Positions 38,300 through 52,965 are shown, counted from the first letter of the stretch. The stretch is DNA of 64,000 nucleotides from Ceratopteris richardii (GCA_020310875.1 CM035432.1:93427518-93491517); one strand, 5' to 3'. Numbers and translations are program-made. The notes: generated by a model not told the origin, from the letters alone.

Positions 38300-39297
38300 C
38301 TCAATATGTAAGGGTCACAAGCTACTACAAAGATTATGTGAAGGATGTGTTTCTCAGGGTCATTCAAATATCACGAGGGGCACAAAATGAGGATCTCATC
38401 TTGCATGCAAAAGTGGCAGTAAAAGTGTAAGTGGTAAAAGTGAAATTGGAGAAATGAGTGTTGCCGTCAACCATTCATGACCACTGCCTATTTTTGAGGA
38501 TCCAATTCAAGATTGGTGGCATATTTGATCTACCCCTCCAATTTTGGGCAATCAATCGGCGCATGATCAGTGGACATGAGGAATGGGCAAGGCCCTCTTG
38601 GCCTATTGGAGCCTATGAAAGAAATGTATTTGTGTTCATTTGAGACACATATACATACGTACGTATAGGGGTTCCCTCTTTGCACTCTGTGGCTACAAGC
38701 CTACTGTAGGAAGTCACTCTATGGCGAGGATACAGAGCGTGGGATTCCCAATGGAGGGCTAATAGCACTATAGTGGGAAGAGAGTGACTTGGTTTTGTCA
38801 TTCAGTGTGAGTCAGTGGTATTTTCATGCTCTCTCCCTTAGGGCAAGTCTTCATACTTTGTATTCAGCAATGCTAGTCTTCATCTAGTTGTGTTCATTAT
38901 ACAGATTGGATGAATCTCTTGTATTGATGTTGTTTAGTTCTGGAGTGGCATGTTAGCCCTGAGCATCAGCATTTGTAGCATTTCCTTGGCTTACATTGTA
39001 ATCATCTGTTCGAACTAACGAGTGGTTGGTCTCCCAGTATTGTCATTTGTCATTAATATTGTTAACTTCCTACTCACATAAGTGTTAAAGGGTATATTTC
39101 CCTAAGGAGAACCTCCCTTGAGTAGGCAACATACTGGAAGTGCATATTCTCTGCTCTTGTTAAAAGTGGATACCCCAGTACCTCTTCTACCATTTGGCAT
39201 GCTCGGTGGGACCCTTGCATTTTTGTGAGAGGCCCTGAGGATAGTAAATAGTCCTCTTTTTCAGTATTTTTGCCCTATTGCATTTGCAAGTAGGTAC
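38300..39297 (+). other. Probable leader or LTR-derived DNA upstream of gypsy J
   Basis: No host gene was recognised. The run ATTTGGCATGCTCGGTGGGA (39,192-39,211) sits about 90 bp before the gag start and resembles the sequence at primer-binding sites of plant gypsy elements. A direct repeat to define an LTR was not found, so the left border of J stays open. Confidence 0.35.
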
Positions 39298-42222
39298 ATG
39301 ACGAATACGCGAGCAGATAAGGAGCCTCTTCGTGTAGGAATGAGCCTTAATAAGTCAGCTATATCTTCAACTAGTGAACCTACCTCCCCTCTACCCTCCT
39401 TGAATTTATCTATTGATTTGGGTGTGACACCATTGTCAAAGGAGAAGTATAGGAGAACCTTAGACTTCTCCTCAGATACGTAGAGGAAACACCAATGCAA
39501 ATGGAGGAAATCTCTCATTTAATCTCCAGAATCAATATCAAGTTCCCTACCTTCAAGGGAAAAGCTTATGAGGATGTTGATGATCATGTGAGGAGATTCA
39601 TGTCCTTATGCGTGGACGAGGTTTGCAGCAATCCTTAATGATTTTGTTGCAGCAGCGTCATGCATTGAAGAAGCTAGGCAACATTTTGAAGGGGATACAC
39701 AACCGAATTATGCTGCAGAACTAGACCCTATTGGGCAATTGAGGAAGGAACTAGAGGCATTGAGAATGCAACAAAATCAACAAGAGGAGAAGATCTTGCC
39801 AGCACTGCATCGCACTGATGCTGAAGTAGCCCCGTGAGTTAGAAGATTTGCAGACCACTCAAGATATAAGAAGGCAGATTCGGTGAACAATATGTAACAA
39901 CAATGGACATTCCAATGCTAATTGTCCTAACAAGGTAAGCTTTCAATTTTGTGGAAAGGATGGCCATGAAGCTAGAGACTGTTACTACCTCAAGGGTACA
40001 CAGCAATGAGGCAACTCTCAAGCTTTGGATTCATATTATGCTAGTACTGCAAATGCACCTAATAGAGAGGAGAACAGACCAACGAAGCCCATATATAATA
40101 GGCCTTTGATGTGCTACTGTTGTGGTGAGTATGGCCATATGAAAAATAGGTGTTCCCTTCTAGAAGATGCACCACCTTGTCAGCATTGTCCAGAGGCTAA
40201 GCATCAGTACACCAAAGATTGCCCAAGAAGCCGTCTTGCTCCAATCCACAAGATTGTAGTATCTCCACAAGAAGAAGGTATGACCACTCAGTCTTATGCT
40301 GTTTCATCTTCTTTAATGCCCATGATGACTAGAGCCAGACAAGTAGTAGCAATCCGTAGAGAGGAACAAGAAGGACTCCAGGATAAAGAGGAGGGAAAGA
40401 AGGTTGGATGGAAGGATTAAGAAAATATTGAAGGAGCTTATGAAAGGATGGCTACTTCACTAAAGGATCAACCAACAAGTCGGCTAGAAGACACACATGA
40501 GGTAAACATTGAGCAGAACTTGAAAGGTATTCATCACAAGGTTAGTCTGTACGAACTCATAAAGATGGATTTAAAAATAAGGAGTGACCTATTAAAGATC
40601 CTACACTCTGCTTACTTGAGACAACCACCTAGCATAGATGGTTTCATGGTTGATTTTCCCCCTGCACCCCTTGTAGACTACCAAAGCTCAAGGTTATCTG
40701 TTCTTATAAAGGATGAAGCTCTCACAAGCATAATTATAGATGGAGGCTCTAGAATCAATTTGATGCCAGACTTCACAATGAGGAGACTGAATTTGAACCC
40801 CACCAAGGTGGCACCATTCACAGTTACACTAGCAGATCAACATTCGGGTTGCGCCTCTTGGCATTATTGAAAAGGTACTGATGATAGTACAGGGTTGTCA
40901 CTTTGTTTTGGATTTTGATTGTTATTGCACTTCCACAGGAGACTTCTTATCCATTACTCCTAGGAAAACCTTCGCTGAGGCAAGCAGAAGCTTTGCAAGA
41001 TTGGGGAAAAAACAAACTGTGGATTTCAACAAGCACCAATAGCCAACTACAACTACATTTGGAAGAAGGATTCGACTCAGGGAAAACTACTGGGTATACT
41101 GTGGATACTCAAGTAATGCCCTCTCTACCCCCAGAAGAAGATACATTATTGAATTGGATGATGGGAAGTGCAGAGTGTTGCACGGTGGAAATCAATGAAA
41201 TAGAGGAAGAAGTTGCAGATAAAGGAGTTGCAGGAAAAGGCCATGAAGTTCACAAGGAGTTGGAGAATGAGAGTTTGTAGGAAAATATTAACCTTGAAGA
41301 GGCAACAAGTATAGAAGTATCCAGGATGGAAAATTATGAGCCTGAGTGCAGAGAAGATCTTCCTTTTTCAGATATACCTCAAGGATGGACAAGAGAACAT
41401 ATTCTAGAATATAAGCTAAAGTCCACTCTTGCATACAGTGGAGATGATTTCCCAAACAGGACTAGTCCTGAAACACTGGTTCAAGAAGTAAATCTAGGGG
41501 ATGAAGAGAACCCTCAAGTAGTCCACTTGGCCTCTTGGCTATGGCATTATCCTCCTTTAATACAGAAGGTAACTTCTTTACTCTTTCCTTATAAAAATGT
41601 CTTCGCATGGTCCTACAAAGATCTAACAGGGATACCAGAGGAGATTGGATTACACAGAATACCCTTAGTTGAGCGAGACACGCCTGTAAGAAGTAGGCCA
41701 TATCGACTCAATCCAAAGTATGCAGAGGCGGTAAAGTTGGAAATTACAAAACTAGAAAAAGCAGGTATAATTGTTCCAGTATAATATTCCAAGTGGCTTT
41801 CTTCTATGGTTATTGTACCCAAGAAAAATAGTGGAAAAATAAGAGTCTGCATTGATTTTCGTGCCTTAAATGAAGTGACTGTTCAAGATGGATCCTTAGC
41901 CCTTTACAAAGCAAGTACTTGAGGAAGTAGCCGATCACACTTTGTATAGCTTCTTGGATGGTTTTAGTGGCTACAATTAGATAGTGATCCATCCTGATAA
42001 TAGGGACAAAACAGCCTTTGTTACTCCATGGGGCACCTATGTCTATACCCGCATGGCTTTTGGCTTGAAGAATGCACCAGCTTCATTTAATAGAAAAATG
42101 TATCTGATATTGGGTAAGTGGTTGACAACTTTTCTACGCATTTTTATGGATGACTTTTCAGTATTTTCAGGCACAGATAGAAATGCAGCAGTTCAAGATT
42201 TCCATGATCAATGGAAAATCTA
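39298..42222 (+). mobile_element. Ty3/gypsy remnant J: gag, protease, start of reverse transcriptase
   Basis: Plus-strand parts in order: a gag start near 39,298 and gag core near 39,540 (INIKFPTFKGKAYEDVDDHV); two CCHC zinc knuckles (CYCCGEYGHMKNRC and CQHCPEAKHQYTKDC, about 40,110-40,215); a retropepsin-like IIIDGGSRINLMP near 40,735; the pre-RT region (VFAWSYKDLTGIPEEIGLHR at 41,600); and reverse transcriptase with WLSSMVIVPKKNSGKIRVCI, TRMAFGLKNAPASFNRKM and the catalytic FMDDFSVFS (about 42,145). It stops abruptly before the end of the reverse transcriptase, with no RNase H or integrase. Several breaks. Confidence 0.85.
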
Positions 42223-45200
42223 AAGGAAATTTTATATCCATAAATTAGATGGCACAAACTTTTCTCTATGGAGGAGTCAGATGAAAGATGTGCTGATTCA
42301 AAGGAAGCAATGGAAGCCAGTAAACAGAATCTCAAATATTCCTATTGACATTGATGAAGATGATTGGGATGAGTTAAATGAAATGGTCAGGTCTACAATT
42401 TGATTGAACCTATTAGATAATTTTTACTTTACGATATTAGACATTGAAAATGGAGAGGAGCTTTAGAACAAGTTGTCCAATACATATGAAAAAGACATGG
42501 CATCAAATAAAGTGTCTAATGCAAAAATTATCTGATCTTCACATGAAGGACACAGATAGTGTTGCTAATCATCTAAATGAGTTTGATTGTATATTCTAAT
42601 AGTTATAGGCTCAAAAAATGGATATGGATAATGAAATAAAAGCAATCTTGCTGCTATTCACCTTGCCATCATCATGGGATACTTTTTGCATAGCTACTAG
42701 CAATGGTGCACCTCGAGGTAACTAGTCTATGATGACATATGTGGAGCACTCTTGAGTGAGGAGATTTGTAGAGAATCTATGGTTGGCACTCAGAGGGGAC
42801 ATGCATATAATGTTCTTGATTCTTACCCAGGAAAGAATCAACAATATGGTAGGAGCAAGAACAAGGAAAAAAATGGTCAACATAATAATAATAGAAGTAA
42901 ATCAAGTAAGAGGGATATCGAGTGTCATTATTTTCATAAGAAAGGAAACATGAAGAAAGACTATTGTGCATTAAAGAATGCTAAAGGTAAAGGAAAGAAT
43001 GTTGATGGGCATGTTGAATAGCTACCTACACCATCTACTTTGACTATGAAGATTGAAGAAATTATTGCTATTTTTGATGATGCTAATGTGTTGAAACTTG
43101 ATAGCACTCTGCCAAGTGCAGCTCCTATGCCTAATTCTCTTTCCGACATGTGGCTGCTAGATTCTGGTGCTTGTTTCCATGTGACACCACATTAAGAATA
43201 GTTCTCTAATGATGCAGCAAAGTCTCTTGGTATCGTGAGACTTGGTGACCCTTACCAATGGAACATTGTGGGGATTGGAGATGTGCTTGCACAGTTCATT
43301 GATGGTTAAAAATTTACCATCTATAATGTATGCCATCCACCTCTCTTATCATGCAATTTGTTGTCAATTGGTCAACTTGATGAACTTCACTACAAGGTGG
43401 TCTTCTATGCTCATTGTTTTTGCATATTAGAGGGGAATATGTTTATTGCAAAAGAAAGCAAAGTTGGATCACTTTATCCTTTATTTGTATCACAGAAACA
43501 AAAGTTATTAGCTATTATTGAATAGCCTATGGCTTGTATTTGGCATCGCCCTTCGGGCCATATATCTCATATTGGAATGGAAAATATTTCTTATTCTAGC
43601 TACTTACTTGTGTTACCTTTCTCTAATTTCTCATTTTGTTAGCATTGTCAATATGGAAAGCAAACTAGGAATGTGCACAAGATGCACATTGAGTCTTCAA
43701 TTCAGCCTTTAGATCTTGTTCATACAGATGTGTTTGGTCCTATGCCCACAAGGTCATTAGGTGGTTCTCTTTACTTTGTCAATTTCATAGATAATGCTAC
43801 TAGAAAAGTCTAGGTATATCCTATAAAATCAAAGGAGGAGGTACACCCTATTTTTAGAAAATGGCTTGCTTCATGTGAGACTGCAAAAGGAACTAAGCTT
43901 AACAATTTACGTTCAGATAATGGGGTATAGTATACCTCACATAAATTCAACCTTTTGTGTTGGGTAGAGAAATTTGTAGAGAGTTTACAGCTCCTTATAC
44001 CCCACTACATAATGGTGTCACTTAAAGGATGAGTAGAACTATTAAGGATAGTGAAGTTTCTATGCCGCAACATGCAAACATTTCACAAGGCTTTTGGGCA
44101 AAAGTAGTATTGACTACAGTTCACATGATTAGCCTTTCACATAGCACTGCCAAAGGTCTGAAAGTGGCATAAGAGTTATGGACAAGGAAGCCAGAATATT
44201 ATGATCATCTTTGAGTTATTGGATGTAAAGCATAGGTTCATATACCCAAGAAGCTTAGAAAAAAGTGGGACCATAATTCAAAGAAATTCATTTTTCTTGG
44301 ATATGGTTGAGAAGGACAATTTGGGTATCACTTATGGGATCCTGAAACATGATCAATGATCAAACTTAGTGACATGATTTTCAATGAGTCTATGATGCAT
44401 AAATAGCCCATTAAGGAGTTGAAGTGAGAAGAGTGGTGTCTTAGGATACTAGTCCTCCAGTTAGCATGCATTAAAAAAAGGTACACATAGGTACGTTCAA
44501 GAGAATGTCCGATGACATTAGTCTGCAAATGTTCCTATTCACCAACCATTGAGACCCTCTACATGTGTCTCACATCCACCTGATAGATATGTTCTAGCTT
44601 TGGATTTTGTTATGCTAATAGATGTTGGTGAGCCTTCTTGCTACAAAGAGTCTTTGTAGACAACAGATCATGTCATGTGGGAGTGTTCCATGAAGAGTGA
44701 CTTGGATTCTATTCACAAGAATGGTACTTGGGTTTTCCTTTGCAAAAGAGTAGGAAAGCTTTGCCATGTAAATGGGTATATAAGCTGAAATTCACAAAAG
44801 ATAATGCTTCCTCATAGTATGAAGCATCAATTCTTCCAAAGGGTTTCAAGCAACAACATGGTCCAAATGGATGGGAAAATTGCTTTCTTCCATGGAGATC
44901 TTATAGATGAGATTTATATGGAACAACCAGGGGATTATGTACTTCCTAGTAAAGAAAATCTCATTTGTGACCTGGAGAAGAGCCTATATCGACTTAAACA
45001 GTCCCCTAGACAATCGTGGAAAAATTTTGATGCTTCTCAAGGAATTCTAAAAGTAGTGAGGATCATTGTCTCTTCACAAAGAGATGCTCAAATGGAAGCT
45101 TGATATGCTTGATACCTTATACGGATGATACATTGATTGTTGGGAATTCCTCTTATGACTTATCAATTCTCAAAAATAAGTTGAGTCACACATTTGATAT

Positions 45201-45300
45201 GAAGGATTTGGGGGATGCCAAAGGTATTCTTGGCATGTGCATTACTTTTGATAGGAGTGAAAGATGCATACACGTGTCTCAAATTGAGTACATATGAAAG
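42223..45300 (+). mobile_element. Copia remnant F
   Basis: Plus-strand parts: gag opening FYIHKLDGTNFSLWRSQMKD at about 42,230; gag core to 42,750; a knuckle-like CHYFHKKGNMKKDYC near 42,920; a protease remnant near 43,155 (WLLDSGACFHVT); pre-integrase about 43,530-43,740; integrase about 43,740-44,300; reverse transcriptase 44,720-45,297 with KIAFFHGDLIDEIYMEQPGD and a catalytic box reading YTDDTLIVG. It joins gypsy J directly at its left with no LTR. Heavily broken. Confidence 0.8.
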
Positions 45301-45689
45301 GCATTGAGTACACCGTTACCCACATATGTGAGATTCAGCAAGGACCTAATTCATTAACACAGGGGAGTCGTGACTGGACATATGATCCATGTGAGAAAAA
45401 TCAATCAAGAAGTATAGGAACAAATTGAGAATCTTCAAGAAAATCAAGAGGGCATTCAAGCGAATTGACACCATAATTCATCCTTTATGAAGGAACCAAA
45501 GAACAACATGCCCATAATTTTTGATAAAGATCATACCAACTTGTGTGGATTCATATACCAAGATAAATTTTATATTCGTATAGACCCTCATAGAATCCTA
45601 GATGAGGTATCCAAGGTTGCTTTGTTGGAACCCTTCTCTATGGTCCAAAAACATCATGGTTCGCCCCATTCTTAGTGAAGGATGTTGAA
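45301..45689 (+). other. Unassigned coding-like stretch between two copia parts
   Basis: A 62-residue frame at 45,487-45,675 (MKEPKNNMPIIFDKDHTNLC and so on, with ILDEVSKVALLEPFSM) follows a glutamine/glutamate-rich stretch. The spacing of ALLEPF with later residues is faintly like a gypsy gag, but this is weak. It does not belong to the copia parts on either side. Confidence 0.25.
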
Positions 45690-46290
45690 ATTGGCTTTAC
45701 ATTACAATTGGTGACTATATCTAAACTTAATAATCAAAGCTTCATTGCTAGTCAAAAAACCCAATAATTCAAGCATATAGAAAGCACATCGTACTAGAAT
45801 TACATTATCTTTGTGAGCTAATAAAAGATGAAATTTTAAGGTATAATATTATCATATAGAGGCAATTTGTTCCTTTATATTGCACTAAAGAGCTTTGAAA
45901 AGAGAAGTTCAGTAGGCATCTTCAATACATGGGTGTATTACCTACACCTACGTGATTTATCATTTGGTAAATATTGAGGGGGAAGGTCATGTTTCTATGT
46001 GAGTTATGTAAACCCATGAACATTATAGGTACAAACACATATTTTTTAAGGCCCCCATTATGAGAAGAAGCCAATCTTGCCTATTGAATGAAGTCAAAAT
46101 TGGTCCATCTAATGTATTGTAATGAAAATGAGTAACCACTATCCCAAACTTTGTGATTGAAAGTAGTGGAAAACAACCCTAGCTAGGGTTTTCCAATGGT
46201 TCAAGAGTCCCTTTGATGCTGAACTAGGGTTGTTGCTCGTCATAAAGCAAGTATTCCATGGACTACTCTGTATAAAAGAAAAAAAAAATC
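45690..46290 (+). mobile_element. Tail of an H-type copia element
   Basis: It matches the end of element H (52,150-52,720): RNase H tail sequence, then a polypurine tract (TTGAGGGGGAAGG at 45,975-45,987) and start of an LTR. The copia to its left (F) is a different lineage, so this is the end of a separate insertion. Confidence 0.65.
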
Positions 46291-46299
46291 ATTCATATT

Positions 46300-47000
<701 letters not shown>

Positions 47001-47229
47001 CAACACATGGGTGGAGAATTCCATGATTTTTGTACTTGCTACTAGGTGTAAATTCTTGAAACTGTATGTGGCAAAACGATGGCTAGAGCATTTGTGAGGC
47101 TGAGTAGCATGACTATATATTCAAAATGTCCATACCTTGTTCAAAATGTTTTCTTCTATTTGTCTCTTCTCTCATCTTGATAAGATCGCAAGCTCCTCTA
47201 AGGTAAATCTGTATGAGTAATTTTTCTTT

Positions 47230-48450
47230 TACAAGGAGTTCCAAAATGTTTCATATAATTGATAGAGATTTCCTATTTTTTATAGTGACTTTATCCAATC
47301 CATGATGGTCGATACACATTTCGAGAATCAAATCTTTCTTATTTACAAACATGATACGGGATCCTCCATGAGAATTTGAGTTTCTTATAAAGCCTTTGGC
47401 TAGATTCTCATGAATGTTCTTATGTAATTCTTTAAGGGATAGTCTAGAGATTGGTCCAATACATGGTTGTGTTCCCTCTTGAAGTTTTATTGCAGAATCA
47501 TAAGGTCTATGCTGTAGGAGGATATTTGCATTCTTCTTTTCAAATACATCCTGAAAATCTTGGTACTAATTAGCTAGCTTCGATTCACCATTTTTGTTGG
47601 ATTCTTGAGCTGTTATGACATAGATCATATATGTCTTCTCATTCATAATTGCATGTGCATGAAGAATTAATTTCCTACATATGTCAATTTCTTTTGGATA
47701 TCTCAAAGAGTAATTTTATTCTTTTCCCAGTTAATGTCTATATTATTTTATTTTAGCTAGGGCATTCCAATGATAACAAGATTTATCAAACTTTTTATTA
47801 GATTGATGTATGTGTGAGAATCATAATCACCAAAAAAGTTTCCTCCTAATGGTGTGCTACCCTTGGTAATATTCTCAAATGCTAGAGTTCATCCATCTAC
47901 TTCTAGTTCGTTCTCTTGAAGTAGTAAGATGTTGTGCTTCTTGACTAATGCATCATCAATTAAACATGAGGATACTCTTGAACTCACTAAGGTTGTAAGG
48001 GAAAGGGTCGTCTTATGCATGGTCATCTTGATAGGGAAAGAATTGTGTGCATGGGAGTTGCTAGAGTTAGGAGATCCTTTCTTAGAGCATGTTCTAGTTG
48101 TATAATCTCCTTTACAACTAGAATTCTTTATTTCTCTGCTCTACAAGTGTAGATGTGACTATGGAATTTGATCTCTTATTGGGACAATTAATTGTAATCT
48201 AGTCAAGGTTTCTATTGTAGAGGAATAAGTTGTTCTCTTTTCTTTGCTCTTATTCCTATGGGGTTAGAGGCTAGACTCTAGTTACCTCTATCTACATAGG
48301 TCTAGGTATAGGTTCTTGACTAAGAGTGCGTTGGAATGGTTCTTGTTGGAAAAGTCTTTCTTCTATGTTTTGTTTTTGGTTTCCATTCACAAGCGTGGTT
48401 ATCACATTGAATGGCTTGGGTAATGTATTCATTTAGTGTTTTGAGCTCTT
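47230..48450 (-). mobile_element. Ty3/gypsy remnant K (chromovirus-like), heavily broken
   Basis: Minus strand, right to left: a knuckle-like gag trace near 48,150-48,230; a protease-region stretch; then a clear reverse-transcriptase start at about 47,290-47,530 with HRPYDSAIKLQEGTQPCIGP, LKELHKNIHENLAKGFIR and KKDLILEMCIDHHGLDKV, the well-known gypsy pre-RT and RT opening. No LTR was found. Several breaks. Confidence 0.7.
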
Positions 48451-48825
48451 GCTTTGTGACGAAAATGTGATCACTTCAGTTCAAAACAAAACGTTGACTT
48501 CTTTTGTGTTGGAAACATGAGCACTTCTTTCGAGCCCTATAATTCAGAATACATACATAATTATGCATAAACATTTAAGATTTCATAAACATAAATATAT
48601 AGTTATGTCAAAGAATTCTTGAGTTAGAATCCGCGTGCAAACATCACCTTTTAATCTCTAACATATGATTGACACAAACTTAATAGAGAAATTTTTGTTC
48701 TAAAATACATGCAAAATTACTTAGTATACATACATAGAATGAAATAAAAACTCACTTTACACATTACTACATAATGCATAGCAAAATATATGTAATGAAA
48801 TATTTCACTACCAATAGGCTAATTA
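48451..48825. other. Gene-free stretch
   Basis: AT-rich; no gene or element end was recognised. Confidence 0.5.
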
Positions 48826-49195
<370 letters not shown>

Positions 49196-49259
49196 TGCTT
49201 GCCTATGTCCATACCTGCACACATGTATAGATGGCATGTTATATGAAGAAATATACAAC

Positions 49260-50130
49260 ATATTTTATTAATATTCCCAAAACTCGAAAACTTAGATCCA
49301 ATTTCTTCAAACATTTGATAGATGAAACTTGTATTCCAATTTTTACATGATTCATATGATATATTTCCAACCATAAACTAGATTAACCACATAAATAACA
49401 ATAATAGAATTCACGTCATAAATGTTTCATCTCAAAAATAGTAATTCAATCAAGTATATGCTTGACATTGTTTGATTTGATAAGTTATCTTTCATAGTTG
49501 CCTCTTTGCGCATGAAAAGAATTCTCTTATATTTTATCATTTATATATTTTCTACTTAATTAATAAATGTGTTAGAGATTTGCCATCCTAAGGAACTCTC
49601 TAGATAATAATAAGTCTCATAGAGACATGATGAAAGCAAAAAAGATATTTTTCATCTATCAAAAGAGGATTAAATAAAGATATATGATAAATCAATGATA
49701 ATCCTACCTTATGACACATGCATACACGTTCTGTAAGCATTATAACTCTTATTTTGATTAAACTTTATAATTATGAAGGTGGTAATTTTGTACGATATGA
49801 AATCCCCAATGGAATTCATCAAGACATGCACATAAAATACCCGTATGAATATAAATATTATAAAAATACAAGAAATATTACTTGTAACATGATTTCTCAA
49901 ATAGCATTCATTATATCAAATCCAAGCCACACACTTATAAGATAAATATTTGCACAGAAAATTACTGAATAAAATAATATCATGTCTAAAATACATATGG
50001 TTCTTGTTCTATTACATTCAAGTATTCTATCACATCTCTTTTAGTTTTAGTTACATGTGCAATCTAAGTTACCTCATTTACAATATAGTATAGAAACTTA
50101 ATGAAGTTCTATACTAATCGAGGAGGAAAA
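49260..50130. repeat. Flank module, copy 2
   Basis: 49,262-49,700 matches 52,993-53,740 (CTTAGATCCAATTT, and AGTTATCTTTCA with GCATGAAAA), and 49,737-50,130 matches 53,775-54,130 and 1-220. No gene is seen. The second copy carries an extra small internal duplication at about 53,428-53,560. Confidence 0.75.
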
Positions 50131-52725
50131 TTCTTATCGATAGAATTTAAGAACTACCAAAATGCTCACGAAGTCAAAAGGTAGATTAGGAAAATCTAGA
50201 AACCAAAATAAAATCCTCTTGTTGAGAGACAAAGTAGGAAAATAGTGCAAAAGGACCACTACATGTAGAGATCTCAACATATGCTTGATTTGTTTCGGGC
50301 AGGAGCACCTAGTATAGTTGTGTACATATTGAATGGATGCTACACAAAGAGACTACATGATATTCAAAAAGTATGCTTTGGTAAAATGCTTTTAGTTATG
50401 AATTTAGAGTTTCTAGATGTGTTTGTTATGTATATATACCTAAATAAACAAGAAATAACTTAGGACAAAAGAAAAATTGTGTCTTATTAGAAAATAGTGA
50501 AGAATTAAGGAATCTAGACATTGAGATCTTGAGATAGAGGTAATCATTGTCAGACCTGATCTAGTATTTGATGAGCAACAACACCTACTATATAAAAAAG
50601 CTAAATCCACTATCTCATCAAGTGAAAAGCTAATTGATCCTTTGCGTTTCCTTAGATAGGTCAAGATTGATGATGGAGAGATCAAAGAATGACATTCCTC
50701 TACCAAAAATTAAACATCTGGTTGTCACACTATGTAAGCTACTACCAAACTGGGCACAATAGCACTTTCATGATTGTAACCCTCAACTTGATGTTCAGGA
50801 GTCATATTCATATGGGTTGCATATATCAAGGAGTACACAAAAATAGGAAAGATCTTTGCATCATATCGTCAATATGGCTATTATGGCTCAACTTATGGCA
50901 TCATTAAAGTAGTTAAAAACTATAGAAGGTGCACTCAAAAACACCAAGAGAGAGTCAAAATGAAGGCTAAGTATGATATCACATTGAGGAATGACACTTG
51001 GGAATCGAATGATTAACCAATAAAGGAATGCTAATTGAAACAAAGTGGATTTGGAAAGAAACATACAAAGAATTTGGTTTTTTAGCGAAGTACAAATATG
51101 GACTTGTTGCAGAATGATTATCAAAGGTGGAAGGATTTGACATCCAATAGACATTTGCACCAATAGCTCAAATGACTAGAATCTTCACAACACTTTAAGT
51201 TGCTGCACATAAAGGATGGCATATATTCTAGATCGATGTTAAATCAGCAATTTTGATTGGATATCTCGAGGCGGAGATACATCCATATCAATTAGCATGT
51301 TTTAAGGTACCTCATTGAGAACAACAAGTTTGTAGATTTAAAAGTCCATTGTATGGAATAAGCGAGCTCCAATAGCTTAATACCAAAAATCTGAGAGTCT
51401 TTTCCAAAACCTAGGATTAGAAAAAAGTACTTCTAATGCAAGATTGTGTGTTATCAAAAAAGATAACTAGTTGGTATTTTTGTCCTTTTATGTAGATGAT
51501 TTGATCATTATAGGAGATTATGCAAATTTTATCGCACAAACTTGTGTTAGCTTGAACAATGAGTTTGAGATGAGAGATCTTGGGTCACTCCATTATTGCC
51601 TTGGCATTGAAGTGTGACAAAGAGATGATGGGATGTTCATATCACAAGAATAATATGCTAAATAAATCCTTAACGTTTTTGGGATGATGGCTTTTAAAGC
51701 CACTATTGCACCTATGGTGTTTAATCATAAACTTTCAATTGAAGATGATACACCAAAATAGATGCTAAGAAGTACAAAAATCTAGTGGGTGCTCATATCT
51801 CTTAATACAACACTAGAATAGACATATGTCACCTTGTTGAAGTATTTAGGAGATTCTCTAACAAATCAAAAGGGAGCCATCAGAATGTAGGCATGCAAAT
51901 CCTATATTCATTATAGGAACCTTGAAGCTTAGTAATATTTATAACACAAGTGATATACTTCAAGAGAATCGTGGTTTTTGGGTTGGAGATTTGGATTCTT
52001 AAAAATCAATTTCTAGATAATGTTTCTCACTTGGTTGAGGACTATTTCCTTGGGTTAAAAAAAAACAACTAGCTCGCACAGTTTTCTCCACTTAGGCAAA
52101 GAACAAAGCAGTTTGCCTCACCTGTTGTGAGGCACTCTTGTTAAGAGGAATTGTTACAAATCTTGGATTTGCATCACAAATGGTGATTATAAATATTACA
52201 ATCAAAGTTGTATGGCCATTACACAAATCTCAATATTTCAAGCTCACAACAAGCATATAGTAGTTCAATACCATCATGTTTGTGAGCTAATAAAAGATGA
52301 TGTTATGGAGGTATAATATTTCTTGACAAACCCCAATTGTGCTCATATATTTCACTAAAGAACTTTGAAAAAGGTATTTTAGTAGGCATCTTCAATAGAT
52401 GGATGTATAACATACACATACTTGATTGATTATTGAGTAAAAACGCATGAGGAAGGGCATGCTTGTATGTGAGCAATGTCAACCCCTCCTGATTGTATGT
52501 ACTAATGCATATTTTGTAAGGCTCCCATTATGAGTAGTTTCCAACTATGCACTACCCAAATGATGTGAATCCCAACTTGCCCATTGGATAAATGTGAAAT
52601 TGAACCATCTAAGGTATTGTAATGAAAGAGAGTAACCAATGTTCCCAATTTTGCGGTCCAACATAGTGGAAATTAGCCCTAGTTAGGGAGTTACAATGGG
52701 CCCATTGTCCCCTTGGTGGTGAACA
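50131..52725 (+). mobile_element. Copia remnant H, heavily broken
   Basis: Plus-strand parts: integrase C-terminus near 50,281-50,345 (LFRAGAPSIVVYILNGC), a linker at 50,500-50,700, reverse transcriptase about 51,030-51,650 (TKWIWKETYKEFGFLAKYKY, then a catalytic YVDDLIIIGDYA near 51,500 and a HYCLGIEV stretch), RNase H traces about 51,690-52,400, then a polypurine-like AGGAAGGG and LTR start near 52,460. It has no gag and no left LTR. Many breaks. Confidence 0.75.
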
Positions 52726-52965
52726 TAGATGCATACATACAAACATATAGAAATAGACACATACATACATACATAGATATAAACATATAAACATATAAAC
52801 ATATATACATATAAACATATATACATACATAACTAAACATGCACATATGTACATTCATAACAACAAAAAATACACATATATGCATGCATACATGCATCCA
52901 TACCTACATACATACATAAATACAAACATGCATGCCTACATACATACTTGCACACATGTATAAAT
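52726..52965. repeat. (CATA)n microsatellite, imperfect
   Basis: It directly follows the tail of copia H, just as microsatellites follow the H-type tail at 46.3 kb. Confidence 0.9.

Noticed and set aside
37662-38390. A 242-residue proline/serine-rich frame that could be taken for an extensin-like protein
   Set aside because: It is made of a (CT)n run and a C-rich 68-bp minisatellite whose unit is not a multiple of three; there is no signal peptide or extensin motif.
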